A DNA stretch of 64,000 bases from Morococcus cerebrosus (GCF_022749515.1 NZ_CP094242.1:1426001-1490000), one strand, 5' to 3'; positions 17,234 through 26,343 are shown, counted from the stretch's first letter. Notes: generated by a model not told the origin, from the sequence alone. Made by a program: numbers and translations.

Positions 17234-17896
17234 TTATCCCTTACCGCAACAAGCTTTGTATTTTTTACCGCTCCCGCAGGGACAAGAATCGTTTCGCCCG
17301 ATTTTTTCGCCTTCGCGACGTACGGTTTGCGGTTTGTTGATAATTGCCTGCCAATACCAGTAAATATCGAGCAGGACGTGCGGCAGGTCGGATTCGAGCT
17401 GTGAGAGTTCTTTTTCAGTCAGGTGCAAAATGATTTCACCGTTTTGCTCTTCATCATAAATGCCGCCCAAAGCCATGATCGGATAGAACAGGTCTTCAAA
17501 CTCCTCCTGATCGACCGCTTCAAACCAATCGGTCGGCACGACATCCAAGGCATACAGATAGGCGTTACACCAAGTGTACACGTCGGGATTGCCCGCTGCA
17601 TCTTCGTAAAGCCACAAATCGGGCAACATTTTACTGCCGAGCTTGATACGCAAATCAGCCGCCAGCGCCATCACCAAACGCTCGATTTCGGTACGCTCTT
17701 TCGCGTCAAACAATGATTCTTCACCCAACACTTCAGGCAGCCAATCGTTCGGATTCAAGGCATCGGGACCACTCAACAAAGCCATCATAAATGCCTGTAC
17801 CTCATCGCAGCGCATGGTGTTGTGTTGTTCCGATTTGGCATCGAGCAGCTGCATCAGGCGCACGCGGGATGCTTCGTCAAATGCTTGTAATTGCAT
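17234..17896 (-). CDS. UPF0149 (YecA-like) protein with C-terminal SEC-C zinc motif
   Basis: 220 residues. An all-helical UPF0149 region (about 1-185) is followed by a SEC-C motif, [17 protein letters not shown], with the CxC-x8-CC zinc ligands also found at the end of SecA. YecA in E. coli binds the ribosome and SecA-dependent substrates through this motif (from memory). Intergenic space to the DUF456 gene is short and both end there. Upstream (17897-17940) its promoter region has been cut off by the IS30 insertion. Confidence 0.88.
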   Translation of the reverse strand: MQLQAFDEASRVRLMQLLDAKSEQHNTMRCDEVQAFMMALLSGPDALNPNDWLPEVLGEESLFDAKERTEIERLVMALAADLRIKLGSKMLPDLWLYEDAAGNPDVYTWCNAYLYALDVVPTDWFEAVDQEEFEDLFYPIMALGGIYDEEQNGEIILHLTEKELSQLESDLPHVLLDIYWYWQAIINKPQTVRREGEKIGRNDSCPCGSGKKYKACCGKG

Positions 17897-17940
17897 GGTT
17901 TTTCCTTATTTTTAATGATATATCCGTTATCCGAAAGGTC

Positions 17941-19020
17941 CTTGGATTCGGATTTCAAGTGCAACACTAGGGTACCAGTGGTTGGAACAGATTTAAGAAT
18001 AAAACACTTGGCGTTTCGTAGCCAAGTGTTTTTCTCGGCCGGTGGTTCAACTCATCTTGAACCCTGCGTATCTCCCGATCGCTGATGTTTCGGAAATCGG
18101 TTTGTTTGGGGAAATATTGCCGGATGAGTCCATTGGTGTTCTCATTCAGCCCTTTCTCCCAAGAATGGTAAGGGCGGCAAAAATAGGTTTCCGCCTTCAA
18201 TGCTTTGGCTATTTTGGTGTGTTGGTAGAACTCTTTGCCGTTATCCATGGTAATGGTGTGGACTCTGGCTTTATATGCCTTTAATACCCTAATGGCCGCC
18301 CGGGCAGTGTCTTCGGCTTTTAAGTTCTTCAATTTGCAGATGATGGTGTAGCGGGTAGTGCGTTCGACCAAGGTCAATAACGCGCTTTTCTGATTTTTGC
18401 CGACGATGGTGTCGGCCTCCCAATCGCCGATGCGGGTTTTCTGGTCGACGATAGCAGGTCGGTTCTCTATGCCGACGCGGTCGGGCACTTTGCCTCTGGT
18501 CCATGTGCTGCCGTAGCGTTTGCGGTAGGGTTTGCTGCATATTCTGAGGTGTTGCCACAAAGTGCCGCCGTTGCTTTTGTCTTGGCGAAGGTAGCGGTAA
18601 ATGGTGCTGTGATGGAGTGTGATCCCGTGGTGTTTATGCAGGTAGGCACATACTTGTTCGGGACTGAGTTTGCGGCGGATAAGGGTGTCGATGTGTTGAA
18701 CCAGCTGCGAATCGAGCTTATAGGGTTTTCGCCGGTGCTGTTTGGTCAGCCGGCTTTGCTTCTGTGCTTTTTCGGCGCTGTATTGCTGTCCTTGGATGCA
18801 GTGCCGCTTGATTTCTCGGCTGATGGTGCTTTTGTGGCGGTTGAGCTGTTTGGCGATTTCGGCGATGGTGCAGTGGCGGGACAGGTATTGGATATGGTAT
18901 CGTTCGTCTTGGGTCAGTTGTGTGTAGCTCATGGCAATCTTTCTTGCAGGAAAGGCCGTATGCTACCGCATACTGGCCTTTTTCTGTTATGGAAAGTTGC
19001 ACTTCAAATGCGAATCCGCC
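17941..19020 (-). mobile_element. IS30-family element, IS1655-like, copy 1
   Basis: 1080 bp. The ends GGATTCGGATTTCAAGTGCAAC (from 17944, 20 of its bases shared) and, inverted, GGATTCGCATTTGAAGTGCAAC (to 19017) are imperfect inverted repeats. The element splits a DUS: the left flank ends AAAGGTC and the right flank starts GTCGTCTGAA, so GTC (17938-17940 and 19021-19023) is the likely target duplication and the empty site reads AAAGGTCGTCTGAA. It differs from copy 2 by a few substitutions. Confidence 0.92.
17967..18932 (-). CDS. IS30-family transposase
   Basis: 321 residues, full length. The N-terminus (MSYTQLTQDERYHIQYLSRH) starts a helix-turn-helix region with the family signature NRHKSTISREIKRH. 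The DDE catalytic core shows RIGDWEADTIVG (first Asp), HTITMDNGKEF (second Asp) and NENTNGLIRQYFPK (Glu). It should cut and join the element's ends. The reading frame is intact, so the element may be active. Compared with copy 2, three residues differ (Ile/Val after HHST, Asp/Asn in PDRVG, Glu/Lys in ALKAETYF). Confidence 0.95.
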   Translation of the reverse strand: MSYTQLTQDERYHIQYLSRHCTIAEIAKQLNRHKSTISREIKRHCIQGQQYSAEKAQKQSRLTKQHRRKPYKLDSQLVQHIDTLIRRKLSPEQVCAYLHKHHGITLHHSTIYRYLRQDKSNGGTLWQHLRICSKPYRKRYGSTWTRGKVPDRVGIENRPAIVDQKTRIGDWEADTIVGKNQKSALLTLVERTTRYTIICKLKNLKAEDTARAAIRVLKAYKARVHTITMDNGKEFYQHTKIAKALKAETYFCRPYHSWEKGLNENTNGLIRQYFPKQTDFRNISDREIRRVQDELNHRPRKTLGYETPSVLFLNLFQPLVP

Positions 19021-19055
19021 GTCGTCTGAAAACCATTTTCAGACGACCTTTTCAT
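19021..19055 (-). terminator. DUS hairpin behind dacC, cut by the IS30 element
   Basis: GTCGTCTGAAAA pairs with TTTTCAGACGAC. On the dacC strand the T-run that should follow is missing because the element sits immediately beyond, so termination may be weakened. Confidence 0.65.
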
Positions 19056-19064
19056 CAATCCTGC

Positions 19065-20318
19065 CTATTTCGAACTGCTGCCGAACAAGCCTTTGAACCA
19101 CAATACGATATCATCCCACATCCGTCTGAACCAGCTGCCTTCTTCAACGGAATGGAGGGCGACGACGTTTTTCTCGGTAATGACTTTGCCGTCTTTGACG
19201 ATTTTGAGTTTGCCCAAGGTTTGACCTTTGCGTATCGGGGCGATAACGGGCTGGACGGTTTCTAAAATCGGTTTGATGTTTTGTCCGGCATCGTGGGGAA
19301 TCGTGATGTACACGTCTTCGAGGAAGCCGACGTTCACCGATTTGCTGCTGCCTTTATAAACTTTGACCTTGGAAATGATTTCGCCGCCGTTGTAGAGCTT
19401 GGGCGTGTCGAATGCCTGCAATGCCCAGTTGAGCAATTTGCCGCTTTCGGACGCGCGGGCTTCGGTGGAATCGGTACCGACAACGATGGAAACGATGCGT
19501 CTGCCGTTGCGTTTGCTGGAAGCGGCAAGGTTGTAGCCTGCGCTTTCGGTGTGTCCCGTCTTCAGACCGTCCACATTGGAATCGCGGTAGAGCAGGAGGT
19601 TGCGGTTTGGCTGTTCGACATTGTTGTATTTGAAGGATTTAATCGAAAATACGGGATAGTATTTCGGATAATCGTGTATCAGCGCGGCGGAGAGGATGGC
19701 TAAATCGCCGACAGTGGAAACGTGGCCTTCGGCAGCCAATCCGGTCGGATTTTTAAAGTGGGTTTTGGTCATGCCCAAACGCTTGGCTTCGTCGTTCATT
19801 TGTTGGACGAACGCATCCACCGAGCCGCCTCCCATGGCTTCGGCAAGCGTGGTGGCAGCATCGTTGCCGGATTGGACAATCATGCCTTTAATCAAATCGC
19901 TGACGCTGGCGGGGACTTTGGGACTGAGGAACATCCGCGAGCCTTCGATTTTCCAGCCTGCATCGGACACGGTCAGCATTTGGTCGGCGCGCAATGTGCC
20001 GTTTTCCAAAGCCTTGAACGCGAGGTAGGCGGTCATCATTTTGGTCAGCGAAGCGGGTTCGATTTGGGTGTCGATATTGCCGGAGGCAAGCACTTGATGG
20101 CTTTGCAAATCGGTAACGATGTAGGCGGCAGCGGCAATGGCAGGCGGCGCATCGGGGCTGTTGATGCTGGGCATCATGGCTTCGGGTTGGGATGCGGCGG
20201 CGGGTGCAGGCTCGGAAGCGGCAACAGCAGGGGCTGCGTTGTTTTTAGCCGCTTGCGGCGCGGCTTGCGCGGCGGCAATCATCATTGCCGCGATCAATAC
20301 GGATAATGTTTTTTTCAT
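19065..20318 (-). CDS. dacC: D-alanyl-D-alanine carboxypeptidase, PBP5/6 family
   Basis: 417 residues from the preferred start, a Met followed by KKTLSVLIAAMMIAAAQA, a normal signal peptide; an upstream in-frame start at 20372 lacks such a signal. Periplasmic, trims the terminal D-Ala of peptidoglycan stem peptides. Seen: SLTK with Ser90, SGN (150-152) and KTG (253-255), the three penicillin-binding motifs. An Ala/Pro-rich linker (about 25-60) separates signal and enzyme. The C-terminus (WFRRMWDDIVLWFKGLFG) is an amphipathic helix that should anchor it to the membrane. Its 3' DUS hairpin was split by the IS30 insertion. dacA is an equally fair name. Confidence 0.9.
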   Translation of the reverse strand: MKKTLSVLIAAMMIAAAQAAPQAAKNNAAPAVAASEPAPAAASQPEAMMPSINSPDAPPAIAAAAYIVTDLQSHQVLASGNIDTQIEPASLTKMMTAYLAFKALENGTLRADQMLTVSDAGWKIEGSRMFLSPKVPASVSDLIKGMIVQSGNDAATTLAEAMGGGSVDAFVQQMNDEAKRLGMTKTHFKNPTGLAAEGHVSTVGDLAILSAALIHDYPKYYPVFSIKSFKYNNVEQPNRNLLLYRDSNVDGLKTGHTESAGYNLAASSKRNGRRIVSIVVGTDSTEARASESGKLLNWALQAFDTPKLYNGGEIISKVKVYKGSSKSVNVGFLEDVYITIPHDAGQNIKPILETVQPVIAPIRKGQTLGKLKIVKDGKVITEKNVVALHSVEEGSWFRRMWDDIVLWFKGLFGSSSK

Positions 20319-20533
20319 CGGGATGTGGTGCGGAAACAGAAATAAAAACAACCGCGTCGTGCGGTTTGGCACAAAAGGCAGTCATTATACCGCCGCAACT
20401 TCGCTTTGCTAAGATTTTTCTTGATTTCAGACGACCTCGAGGGTATGGTTTTACCTTTCCGCCGTTTTGTTGGCAAAGTTTGACGCGGGCGGCGGACACT
20501 CCTTTTGAAAATAATCCTCCGGCACACAAAACC

Positions 20534-22060
20534 ATGAACAACCGCCCCTCTTATTCCGATTACCTCATCCGCATCCTGACCGCCTCCGTTTACGACGTTG
20601 CCGTCGAAACGCCGCTCGAACCTGCAATCGGGCTGTCACGTCGTCTGAACAACAACGTCCTGCTCAAACGCGAAGACCTGCAACCCGTGTTTTCCTTCAA
20701 AATCCGCGGAGCGTACAACAAAATGGCGAAGCTGCCCAAAGAAGCGCTCGCCTGTGGCGTCATCGCCGCCAGCGCGGGTAACCACGCACAAGGCGTCGCA
20801 CTTTCGGCACAACGTTTAGGCTGCCGCGCCGTCATCGTCATGCCCGAAACCACGCCCAAAATCAAAATCGACGCCGTCAAAAGCCGCGGCGGCGAAGTCG
20901 TCCTCAAAGGCGTTTCCTACAACGATGCCTATGATTACGCGATGGAGTTGGCAGAAAAAGAAAAACTGACCTACATCGCCCCGTTTGACGACCCCGACGT
21001 GATTGCCGGACAAGGCACGGTCGGCATGGAAATCGTGCGCCAGCGTCCCGACGACATCCACGCCATCTTCGTCCCCATCGGCGGCGGCGGACTGGCAGCG
21101 GGCGTTGCCGCATTCGTCAAACAAGTCCGCCCCAGCATCAAAGTCATCGGCGTGCAAACAAACGACTCCTGCTGCATGAAGCAATCCGTCGAAGCCGGAA
21201 AAGTCGTCAGCCTCAAAGACGTCGGCCTCTTCTCCGACGGTACCGCCGTCAAAGTCGTCGGCGAAGAAACCTTCCGCCTCTGCCGCGACCTCTTGGACGA
21301 CATCATCACCGTCGATACCGACGCCATCTGCGGCGCCATCAAAGACATCTTCGACGACACCCGCAGCATCACCGAACCCGCAGGCGCGCTCGCCCTTGCC
21401 GGCTTGAAAACCTATGCCGCACGCAACCGCATCCAAAACCAAACCCTCATCGCCGTAACCAGCGGCGCCAACATGAATTTCCACCGCCTGCGCCACGTTT
21501 CCGAACGCAGCGAATTGGGTGAAGGCAACGAAGGCATTTTCGCCGTTACCATCCCCGAAGAACGCGGCAGCTTCCTCAAATTCGTCAACCTGCTCGGCAG
21601 CCGCAACATCACCGAGTTCAACTACCGCTACGGCGATGACCAAAAAGCCCACATCTTCGTCGGCCTGCAAACCGCAGGTTCCCAAGACCTCGCCGTCATC
21701 AGCCGCCAGCTGACCGAAGCCGGGCTGCCCAATGTCGACCTGACCGACGACGAAATCTCCAAAATCCACATCCGCTACATGGTCGGCGGACGCACAACAA
21801 AAGTCGCCCACGAACGCTTAATCAGCTTCGAGTTCCCCGAACGCCCCGGCGCACTCGCCCGCTTCCTCAACCACATGCAGGGCGGCTGGAACATTACCCT
21901 CTTCCACTACCGCAACCACGGCGCCGACTACGGCCGCATCCTCGTCGGCATCGACGTCCCGCCCGGCGACAATCAAGCCTTCGAAAACTTCCTCGAAAGC
22001 CTCGGTTACAGCTATCAGGACGAAACCCAAAACGCCGCATACCGCCTGTTCCTTGCTTGA
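20534..22060 (+). CDS. ilvA: Biosynthetic threonine deaminase
   Basis: 508 residues. Converts threonine to 2-oxobutyrate, the first step to isoleucine. PLP-fold part: Lys56 in FSFKIRGAYN holds the cofactor, SAGNHAQGVA and the glycine loop PIGGGGLAAG bind the substrate carboxylate and phosphate. The last 180 residues hold two ACT-like regulatory repeats (FAVTIPEERGSFLKFVNLL and SFEFPERPGALARFLNHM), so isoleucine feedback is expected. The start at 20534 is the first Met with normal family N-terminus; a longer reading from 20285 runs antisense to dacC and is rejected. Ended by a DUS hairpin. Confidence 0.95.
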   Translation: MNNRPSYSDYLIRILTASVYDVAVETPLEPAIGLSRRLNNNVLLKREDLQPVFSFKIRGAYNKMAKLPKEALACGVIAASAGNHAQGVALSAQRLGCRAVIVMPETTPKIKIDAVKSRGGEVVLKGVSYNDAYDYAMELAEKEKLTYIAPFDDPDVIAGQGTVGMEIVRQRPDDIHAIFVPIGGGGLAAGVAAFVKQVRPSIKVIGVQTNDSCCMKQSVEAGKVVSLKDVGLFSDGTAVKVVGEETFRLCRDLLDDIITVDTDAICGAIKDIFDDTRSITEPAGALALAGLKTYAARNRIQNQTLIAVTSGANMNFHRLRHVSERSELGEGNEGIFAVTIPEERGSFLKFVNLLGSRNITEFNYRYGDDQKAHIFVGLQTAGSQDLAVISRQLTEAGLPNVDLTDDEISKIHIRYMVGGRTTKVAHERLISFEFPERPGALARFLNHMQGGWNITLFHYRNHGADYGRILVGIDVPPGDNQAFENFLESLGYSYQDETQNAAYRLFLA

Positions 22061-22074
22061 TTGGAAGATAGAAT

Positions 22075-22117
22075 AAAGGTCGTCTGAAACCCTGTTTGAT
22101 GGTTTCAGACGACCTTT
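22075..22117. terminator. Bidirectional DUS-type terminator between ilvA and bamD
   Basis: AAAGGTCGTCTGAAACC paired with GGTTTCAGACGACCTTT. Confidence 0.88.
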
Positions 22118-22171
22118 CATCTTTCGGACAACCGATACCAATCCGTATCAACTGTCCTGAATTTGATGTGC

Positions 22172-22978
22172 TTAACGCCAGTAGCGCCACCAAGGCATAT
22201 CGTTCGGTTGCCATTGGTGTTGCAGGAACGGGCTTTGCGGGAAGTTGGTTTCCAAGACGCGGCGGGTGTCGGCGGCGAGTTGGGGTTTGTCCAGTTTTTT
22301 GTAAGCCAGCTCCATCATAGCGAGCGATTCTTCGACGTAGCGGGTATTTTGGTAACGCTCGACGATTTTTTGGGCGCGGTTGACTGCGGCGAGGTAGGCG
22401 CCGCGTTTCATGTAGTAGCGGGCAACGGAGATTTCGTTACCGCCCAAAGCGTCCACCAGTTTTGCCATGCGCTCGGTGGCGTCGGCGGCGTATTTGCTCT
22501 CCGGATAGCGTTGTACCAATTCGGCAAACGCTTGGTATGCGCTGCGGTTGGCTTTAGGGTCGCGGTCGGACCAGTCTTGGGAGGCGAGTTTGTTGAGGAA
22601 GGATTGGTCTTCGTTGAACAAAACCAAGCCTTTGAGGTAAAGCGCGTAATCCATATTCGGATGTTGCGGGTGATGGCGCTGGAAGCGGTCGATGGCGGCG
22701 AGGGCTTTTTCAGGCTCGTCGTCTTTGTAATAGGCGTATGCGGTGTCCAGTTGCGCCTGTTGCGCGTAGCGGCCGTTGGGGAAGCGGGATTCTAAAATTT
22801 CGTATAACTTGATGGCTCGCGTATAATTGCTGCTGTTCAACTCGTCATGCGCTTCGGCATAGAGTTTTTCCACGTTCCAATCTTGTGTGATTTGCGCGTC
22901 TTTATCGACCGTACCTTTATTGCTTGCACAGGCACCCAGTGCCAGACTTAACGAAACTACTAAAAGAATTTTTTTCAT
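22172..22978 (-). CDS. bamD: Outer-membrane assembly lipoprotein BamD (ComL)
   Basis: 268 residues. Part of the BAM complex that folds outer-membrane beta-barrel proteins; in Neisseria it was first named ComL for a link to transformation. The signal peptide ends in LGAC with lipidated Cys17. The rest is TPR-like helical repeats (for example LYAEAHDELNSSNYTRAIKL and YAQQAQLDTAYAYYKDDEPE). AAAGGAAG lies 8 bases before the ATG, inside the rluD coding region on the other strand. The start codons of bamD and rluD share the palindrome CATG. Confidence 0.93.
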   Translation of the reverse strand: MKKILLVVSLSLALGACASNKGTVDKDAQITQDWNVEKLYAEAHDELNSSNYTRAIKLYEILESRFPNGRYAQQAQLDTAYAYYKDDEPEKALAAIDRFQRHHPQHPNMDYALYLKGLVLFNEDQSFLNKLASQDWSDRDPKANRSAYQAFAELVQRYPESKYAADATERMAKLVDALGGNEISVARYYMKRGAYLAAVNRAQKIVERYQNTRYVEESLAMMELAYKKLDKPQLAADTRRVLETNFPQSPFLQHQWQPNDMPWWRYWR

Positions 22979-24101
22979 GCAGAATACTTCCTTTGATAAT
23001 GAAGCCGATTATAGCGACGATTTAGACTTTACGTCAGCCCCCGAAGCAGAAAGTTGTGTTAATTTGACTGTTCCGCTGGAGCTTGCGGGCGGGCGGCTGG
23101 ATGCAGTGTTGGCAAAGCTCATGCCTGATTATTCGCGCAGCCGCCTGACATCGTGGATTAAAGAAGGCGCGGTTATTGTAAACGATAAGCCTGCCCAACC
23201 CAAAGACAAAATGATAGGCGGGGAATCCGTCAGCGTAACGGTACGTCCGAGCGAAGAGAATCTCGCGTTCAAACCCGAAGCAATGGATTTGGATATTGTG
23301 TACGAAGACGATACCGTCATCGTCGTCAACAAACCCGCCGGACTGGTTGTCCACCCCGCCGCAGGCAACTGGACGGGGACGCTGCTTAACGGCCTGCTGG
23401 CGCATTGTCCCGAATTGAGCCAAATTCCGCGCGCGGGCATCGTCCACAGGCTCGACAAAGAAACCAGCGGCCTGATGGTGGTCGCCAAAACCCTGCCCGC
23501 ACAAAATTCCCTCGTGCAACAGCTTCAAGAGCGCACGGTCAAACGTATCTACCGCGCCGTCGCCAACGGTATTGTTCCCTTTGACGGCAAAATCGAAACC
23601 CAAATCGGACGCGATCCGCACAACCGCCTGAAAATGGCAGTCGTCAAATTCGGCGGCAAACCTGCCGTGACACACGTCAAAGTGTTGGAACGCTATCTTG
23701 CCCACAGCTACATCGAATGCTCGCTCGAAACAGGCAGGACGCACCAAATCCGCGTCCATATGCGCGAAGCCAACCACCCGCTTGCCGCCGACCCCGTTTA
23801 CGGCAACCTGCGCCATCCGTGCAGCGAACCGGTAAAAGAAGCCGTTAAAAGTCTGGGCGCGCGTCAGGCTTTGCACGCCTACCGCTTAAGTTTCGTCCAT
23901 CCGAAAACCGGCGAAACCGTCTCTTTTGAAGCCCCGATTCCCGACGATATCTACCACTTGCTCTCCGTCCTGCGCCTCGAAGCAGGCTTGGATTCGTCTT
24001 TGAGCAACGAAGAAGAATGGCAGGACAAACTCGGCACGGATGACGATGATGATTGGAACGAAGACGATTACGATGTCGAAGTGGTCTATGTGAGGGATTA
24101 A
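22977..24101 (+). CDS. rluD: 23S rRNA pseudouridine synthase RluD
   Basis: 374 residues. Makes pseudouridine in helix 69 of 23S rRNA. An acidic leader (1-28) precedes an S4-like RNA-binding domain (about 30-90, SRSRLTSWIKEGAVIVND), then the synthase core with the catalytic Asp160 in HRLDKETSGL, and a KIYRA-like KRIYRAVANG. The C-terminus is an unusually long acidic tail (DDDDWNEDDYDVEVV). ATG at 22977 is the only sensible start; it overlaps the bamD start, so there is no space for a promoter between them and rluD control elements must lie inside bamD. Confidence 0.92.
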   Translation: MQNTSFDNEADYSDDLDFTSAPEAESCVNLTVPLELAGGRLDAVLAKLMPDYSRSRLTSWIKEGAVIVNDKPAQPKDKMIGGESVSVTVRPSEENLAFKPEAMDLDIVYEDDTVIVVNKPAGLVVHPAAGNWTGTLLNGLLAHCPELSQIPRAGIVHRLDKETSGLMVVAKTLPAQNSLVQQLQERTVKRIYRAVANGIVPFDGKIETQIGRDPHNRLKMAVVKFGGKPAVTHVKVLERYLAHSYIECSLETGRTHQIRVHMREANHPLAADPVYGNLRHPCSEPVKEAVKSLGARQALHAYRLSFVHPKTGETVSFEAPIPDDIYHLLSVLRLEAGLDSSLSNEEEWQDKLGTDDDDDWNEDDYDVEVVYVRD

Positions 24102-24102
24102 G

Positions 24103-24684
24103 GTGTCTTCTTTGGATTTGGTAAATCTTGCACAAATGGACGGCAAAATGCAGTGGCTGGCGGGTTACGGCAATTTGTCGTCTGAAAAAACATACCGACT
24201 TGCCACTAAAGCTGCCATCGTTTCCATGATTGCGCTACCCGTATGGGTGGGTATGTTGATTATGGAGGATATGGAGATTCTGAACATAGGCTCCGGTTTC
24301 TTCTTCCTGTCATTTCTTTTGATAATGATTTTGCCCTTCCTGTATTTGTCTCTATCATCCAAAAAAAGAGCATTGGAAAAATTACAGGATGAGTCTTGGC
24401 GATACGACCCTGTCAAACGTGTACTGACGCATTGGGAAGGCAGCGAAATCGTTATGGAATATCCTCTTTCTGAGAATGACCACTTATCAATAATCAGATG
24501 GAGAAGCAAAGGCTACAGAGAATCTTTTACGTTGGAATATCGCCGTCCATATCCCGCACCATACGTTCAAATTTTGACTTTTATTTATAGCAAGCCGTCA
24601 GACAAAAAAGATTTCGCGGCTGCCGCACAAAATATTGCCAAGCAGATGAATCTGCCTTTAGATGAAAACGGTTTGTACAACTAG
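24103..24684 (+). CDS. Hypothetical membrane protein with two transmembrane helices
   Basis: 193 residues if GTG at 24103 is used, one base after the rluD stop, so probably co-translated with it; an ATG 11 codons later is possible. Two adjacent membrane segments (about 36-54 and 64-83) are followed by a cytosolic or periplasmic beta-rich domain (WRYDPVKRVLTHWEG, YPAPYVQILTFIYS). Not a family I recognise. The following two paralogues are unrelated in sequence. Confidence 0.7.
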   Translation: MSSLDLVNLAQMDGKMQWLAGYGNLSSEKTYRLATKAAIVSMIALPVWVGMLIMEDMEILNIGSGFFFLSFLLIMILPFLYLSLSSKKRALEKLQDESWRYDPVKRVLTHWEGSEIVMEYPLSENDHLSIIRWRSKGYRESFTLEYRRPYPAPYVQILTFIYSKPSDKKDFAAAAQNIAKQMNLPLDENGLYN

Positions 24685-24763
24685 TCTGATCAGACTTTTC
24701 ATACCAATATCGCATTCAATATATCGAGAAGTCGATTTAAAACGAGTAGCTTAGGAGATGATG

Positions 24764-25096
24764 ATGAGTCATAAGGAGCAAGTTTGGCGAGATGCTTTTA
24801 GATTAGACGATTTATCTGAAATTGACGGGAATTTTTTATTGGCAATTACTGCTGCAAAAAAAGAATTTGATGGTTATTCGCAAGGTAAATGGAATCTGAA
24901 AAACTATATTATTTGGTTAAGAATTTCCGAAAATAGAGAATTTGTTAGTATCAGTTTTATTCCAAAAACAGATGAAATGGTAGGCGGGATATTTTTTGAA
25001 ATTCCTTATAGAGGAGAATATAAATACGGTCGGGGTTATAAATTTTATTACCGACTGGAAGATACGGAATTATTGGAAGTAGTGGGGATGCGTTAG
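24764..25096 (+). CDS. Unknown protein, first of two tandem paralogues
   Basis: 110 residues, AT-rich. Begins MSHKEQVWRDAF and ends TELLEVVGMR. The third of three consecutive ATGs is chosen: AGGAG sits 6 bases upstream and the result lines up with the start of the next gene. No signal peptide or membrane segment. Predicted alpha plus beta with several aromatic strands. It contains about 15 residues (EMVGGIFFEIPYRGE) absent from its neighbour. Pairs of small, diverging, AT-rich cytosolic proteins like this often are immunity proteins of toxin loci, but no toxin is adjacent, so the function is open. Confidence 0.65.
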   Translation: MSHKEQVWRDAFRLDDLSEIDGNFLLAITAAKKEFDGYSQGKWNLKNYIIWLRISENREFVSISFIPKTDEMVGGIFFEIPYRGEYKYGRGYKFYYRLEDTELLEVVGMR

Positions 25097-25226
25097 TACG
25101 CAACTTTATTATTTTTGATGACCTTGATTACTTTCTAAGGTAGATGGGAATATTTGGCGATACGGTTGATAAAGCTTACTTGCCATACTGAATGGTCAAT
25201 TTAAGGTAGAGGATTTAGGTGCCGGC

Positions 25227-25517
25227 ATGAGTTATCAGGAAAAAGTTTGGAGAGATGCTTTTAAATCTGATTATTTATTTGAATTAGATGGAAGCTTGTT
25301 ATTGGTAATGGCTGCGGCTAAAAAAGAATTTGATCGTTATTTGCAGAATCAATCGGATTTGAGGAACTATACTATTTGGTTCAATATTTCCGAGAATAAA
25401 GAATTTGCCTGTATCAGTTTCCTGCCTAATCAAGGAGAAGATAAGCATGGTCGGGGTTATGACCTTTATTACCGATTGGAAAACACAGAATTATTGGAAG
25501 TCGTAGAGATGCGTTAA
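25227..25517 (+). CDS. Unknown protein, second of two tandem paralogues
   Basis: 96 residues, clearly homologous end to end with the preceding gene (shared VWRDAF, AAAKKEFD, HGRGY/YGRGY, YYRLE-TELLEVV) but shortened in the middle. Codon use is AT-rich like its neighbour. A gap of 130 bases separates the two; GTTGATAAAGC and similar AT-rich sequence there shows no terminator. Unrecognised family. Confidence 0.65.
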   Translation: MSYQEKVWRDAFKSDYLFELDGSLLLVMAAAKKEFDRYLQNQSDLRNYTIWFNISENKEFACISFLPNQGEDKHGRGYDLYYRLENTELLEVVEMR

Positions 25518-25569
25518 TACGAAGCCGATAGACACATTCTTTCAAACCTTTCCTTACTCAGATAAAAAC

Positions 25570-26343
25570 ATGAAAACCATCACAGAAACCTTAAACCTCG
25601 CCCCGCAAGGCAAAAATTTCCTGACAGCCGATTGGCCTGCGCCCGCCAACGTAAAAACCCTGATTACCACCCGCAACGGCGGCGTGAGCCAAGGCGTGTA
25701 TCAAAGTTTGAACCTCGGTTCGCACGTCGGAGATGATCCCGATGCCGTGCGCCGCAATCGTGAAATCGTGCAGGAACAGGTCGGGCTGCCCGTTGCCTAC
25801 CTCAATCAAATCCATAGCACCATCGTCGTCAACGCTGCCGACGCATTGGGCAACACACCCGACGCAGACGCTTCGGTGGACAACTCGGGCAAAGCCGCCT
25901 GCGCCGCGATGACTGCCGACTGCCTGCCTGTCTTGTTCTGCGATAAAGCCGGTACGGTCGTTGCTGCCGCACACGCGGGCTGGCGCGGTTTGGCGGGCGG
26001 CGTATTGCAAAACACCATAGCCGCAATGAATGTCGCGCCCGTCGAAATCATGGCATATCTCGGCCCTGCCATCGGCGCGGACGCGTTTGAAGTCGGACAA
26101 GACGTGTTCGACGCATTTTGTGCCCCCATGCCCGAAGCGGCGGACGCATTCGAAGACATCGGCGGCGGTAAATATCTTGCCGATATCTACGCGCTGGCGC
26201 GTTTGGTTCTGCGCCGCGAAGGTGTGGACATGATTTACGGCGGCACACACTGCACCGTCCTGGAACGTGACACTTTCTTCTCTTACCGCCGCGACGGACA
26301 AACCGGCCGCATGGTCAGCCTGATTTGGTTGGAACAGGCATAA
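25570..26343 (+). CDS. pgeF: Laccase-domain protein YfiH/PgeF
   Basis: 257 residues of the YfiH (Cu-oxidase_4) family, linked in E. coli to peptidoglycan editing and described elsewhere as a purine nucleoside phosphorylase. The metal ligand triad is visible: NQIHS (His82), TADCLP (Cys118) and AAHAGWRG (His135). The N-terminal TTRNGGVSQGVY and LNLGSHVGDD blocks are standard. The length is normal. It is followed by yciA 105 bases downstream without a clear terminator. Confidence 0.92.
   Translation: MKTITETLNLAPQGKNFLTADWPAPANVKTLITTRNGGVSQGVYQSLNLGSHVGDDPDAVRRNREIVQEQVGLPVAYLNQIHSTIVVNAADALGNTPDADASVDNSGKAACAAMTADCLPVLFCDKAGTVVAAAHAGWRGLAGGVLQNTIAAMNVAPVEIMAYLGPAIGADAFEVGQDVFDAFCAPMPEAADAFEDIGGGKYLADIYALARLVLRREGVDMIYGGTHCTVLERDTFFSYRRDGQTGRMVSLIWLEQA

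Noticed and set aside
20319-20372. Longer dacC reading frame from 20372
   Set aside because: The extra 18 residues precede a perfect signal peptide and overlap the ilvA leader without a ribosome site.
20816-21811. 331-codon open frame antisense to ilvA
   Set aside because: Shadow of a strongly conserved gene, no ribosome site or recognisable domain.
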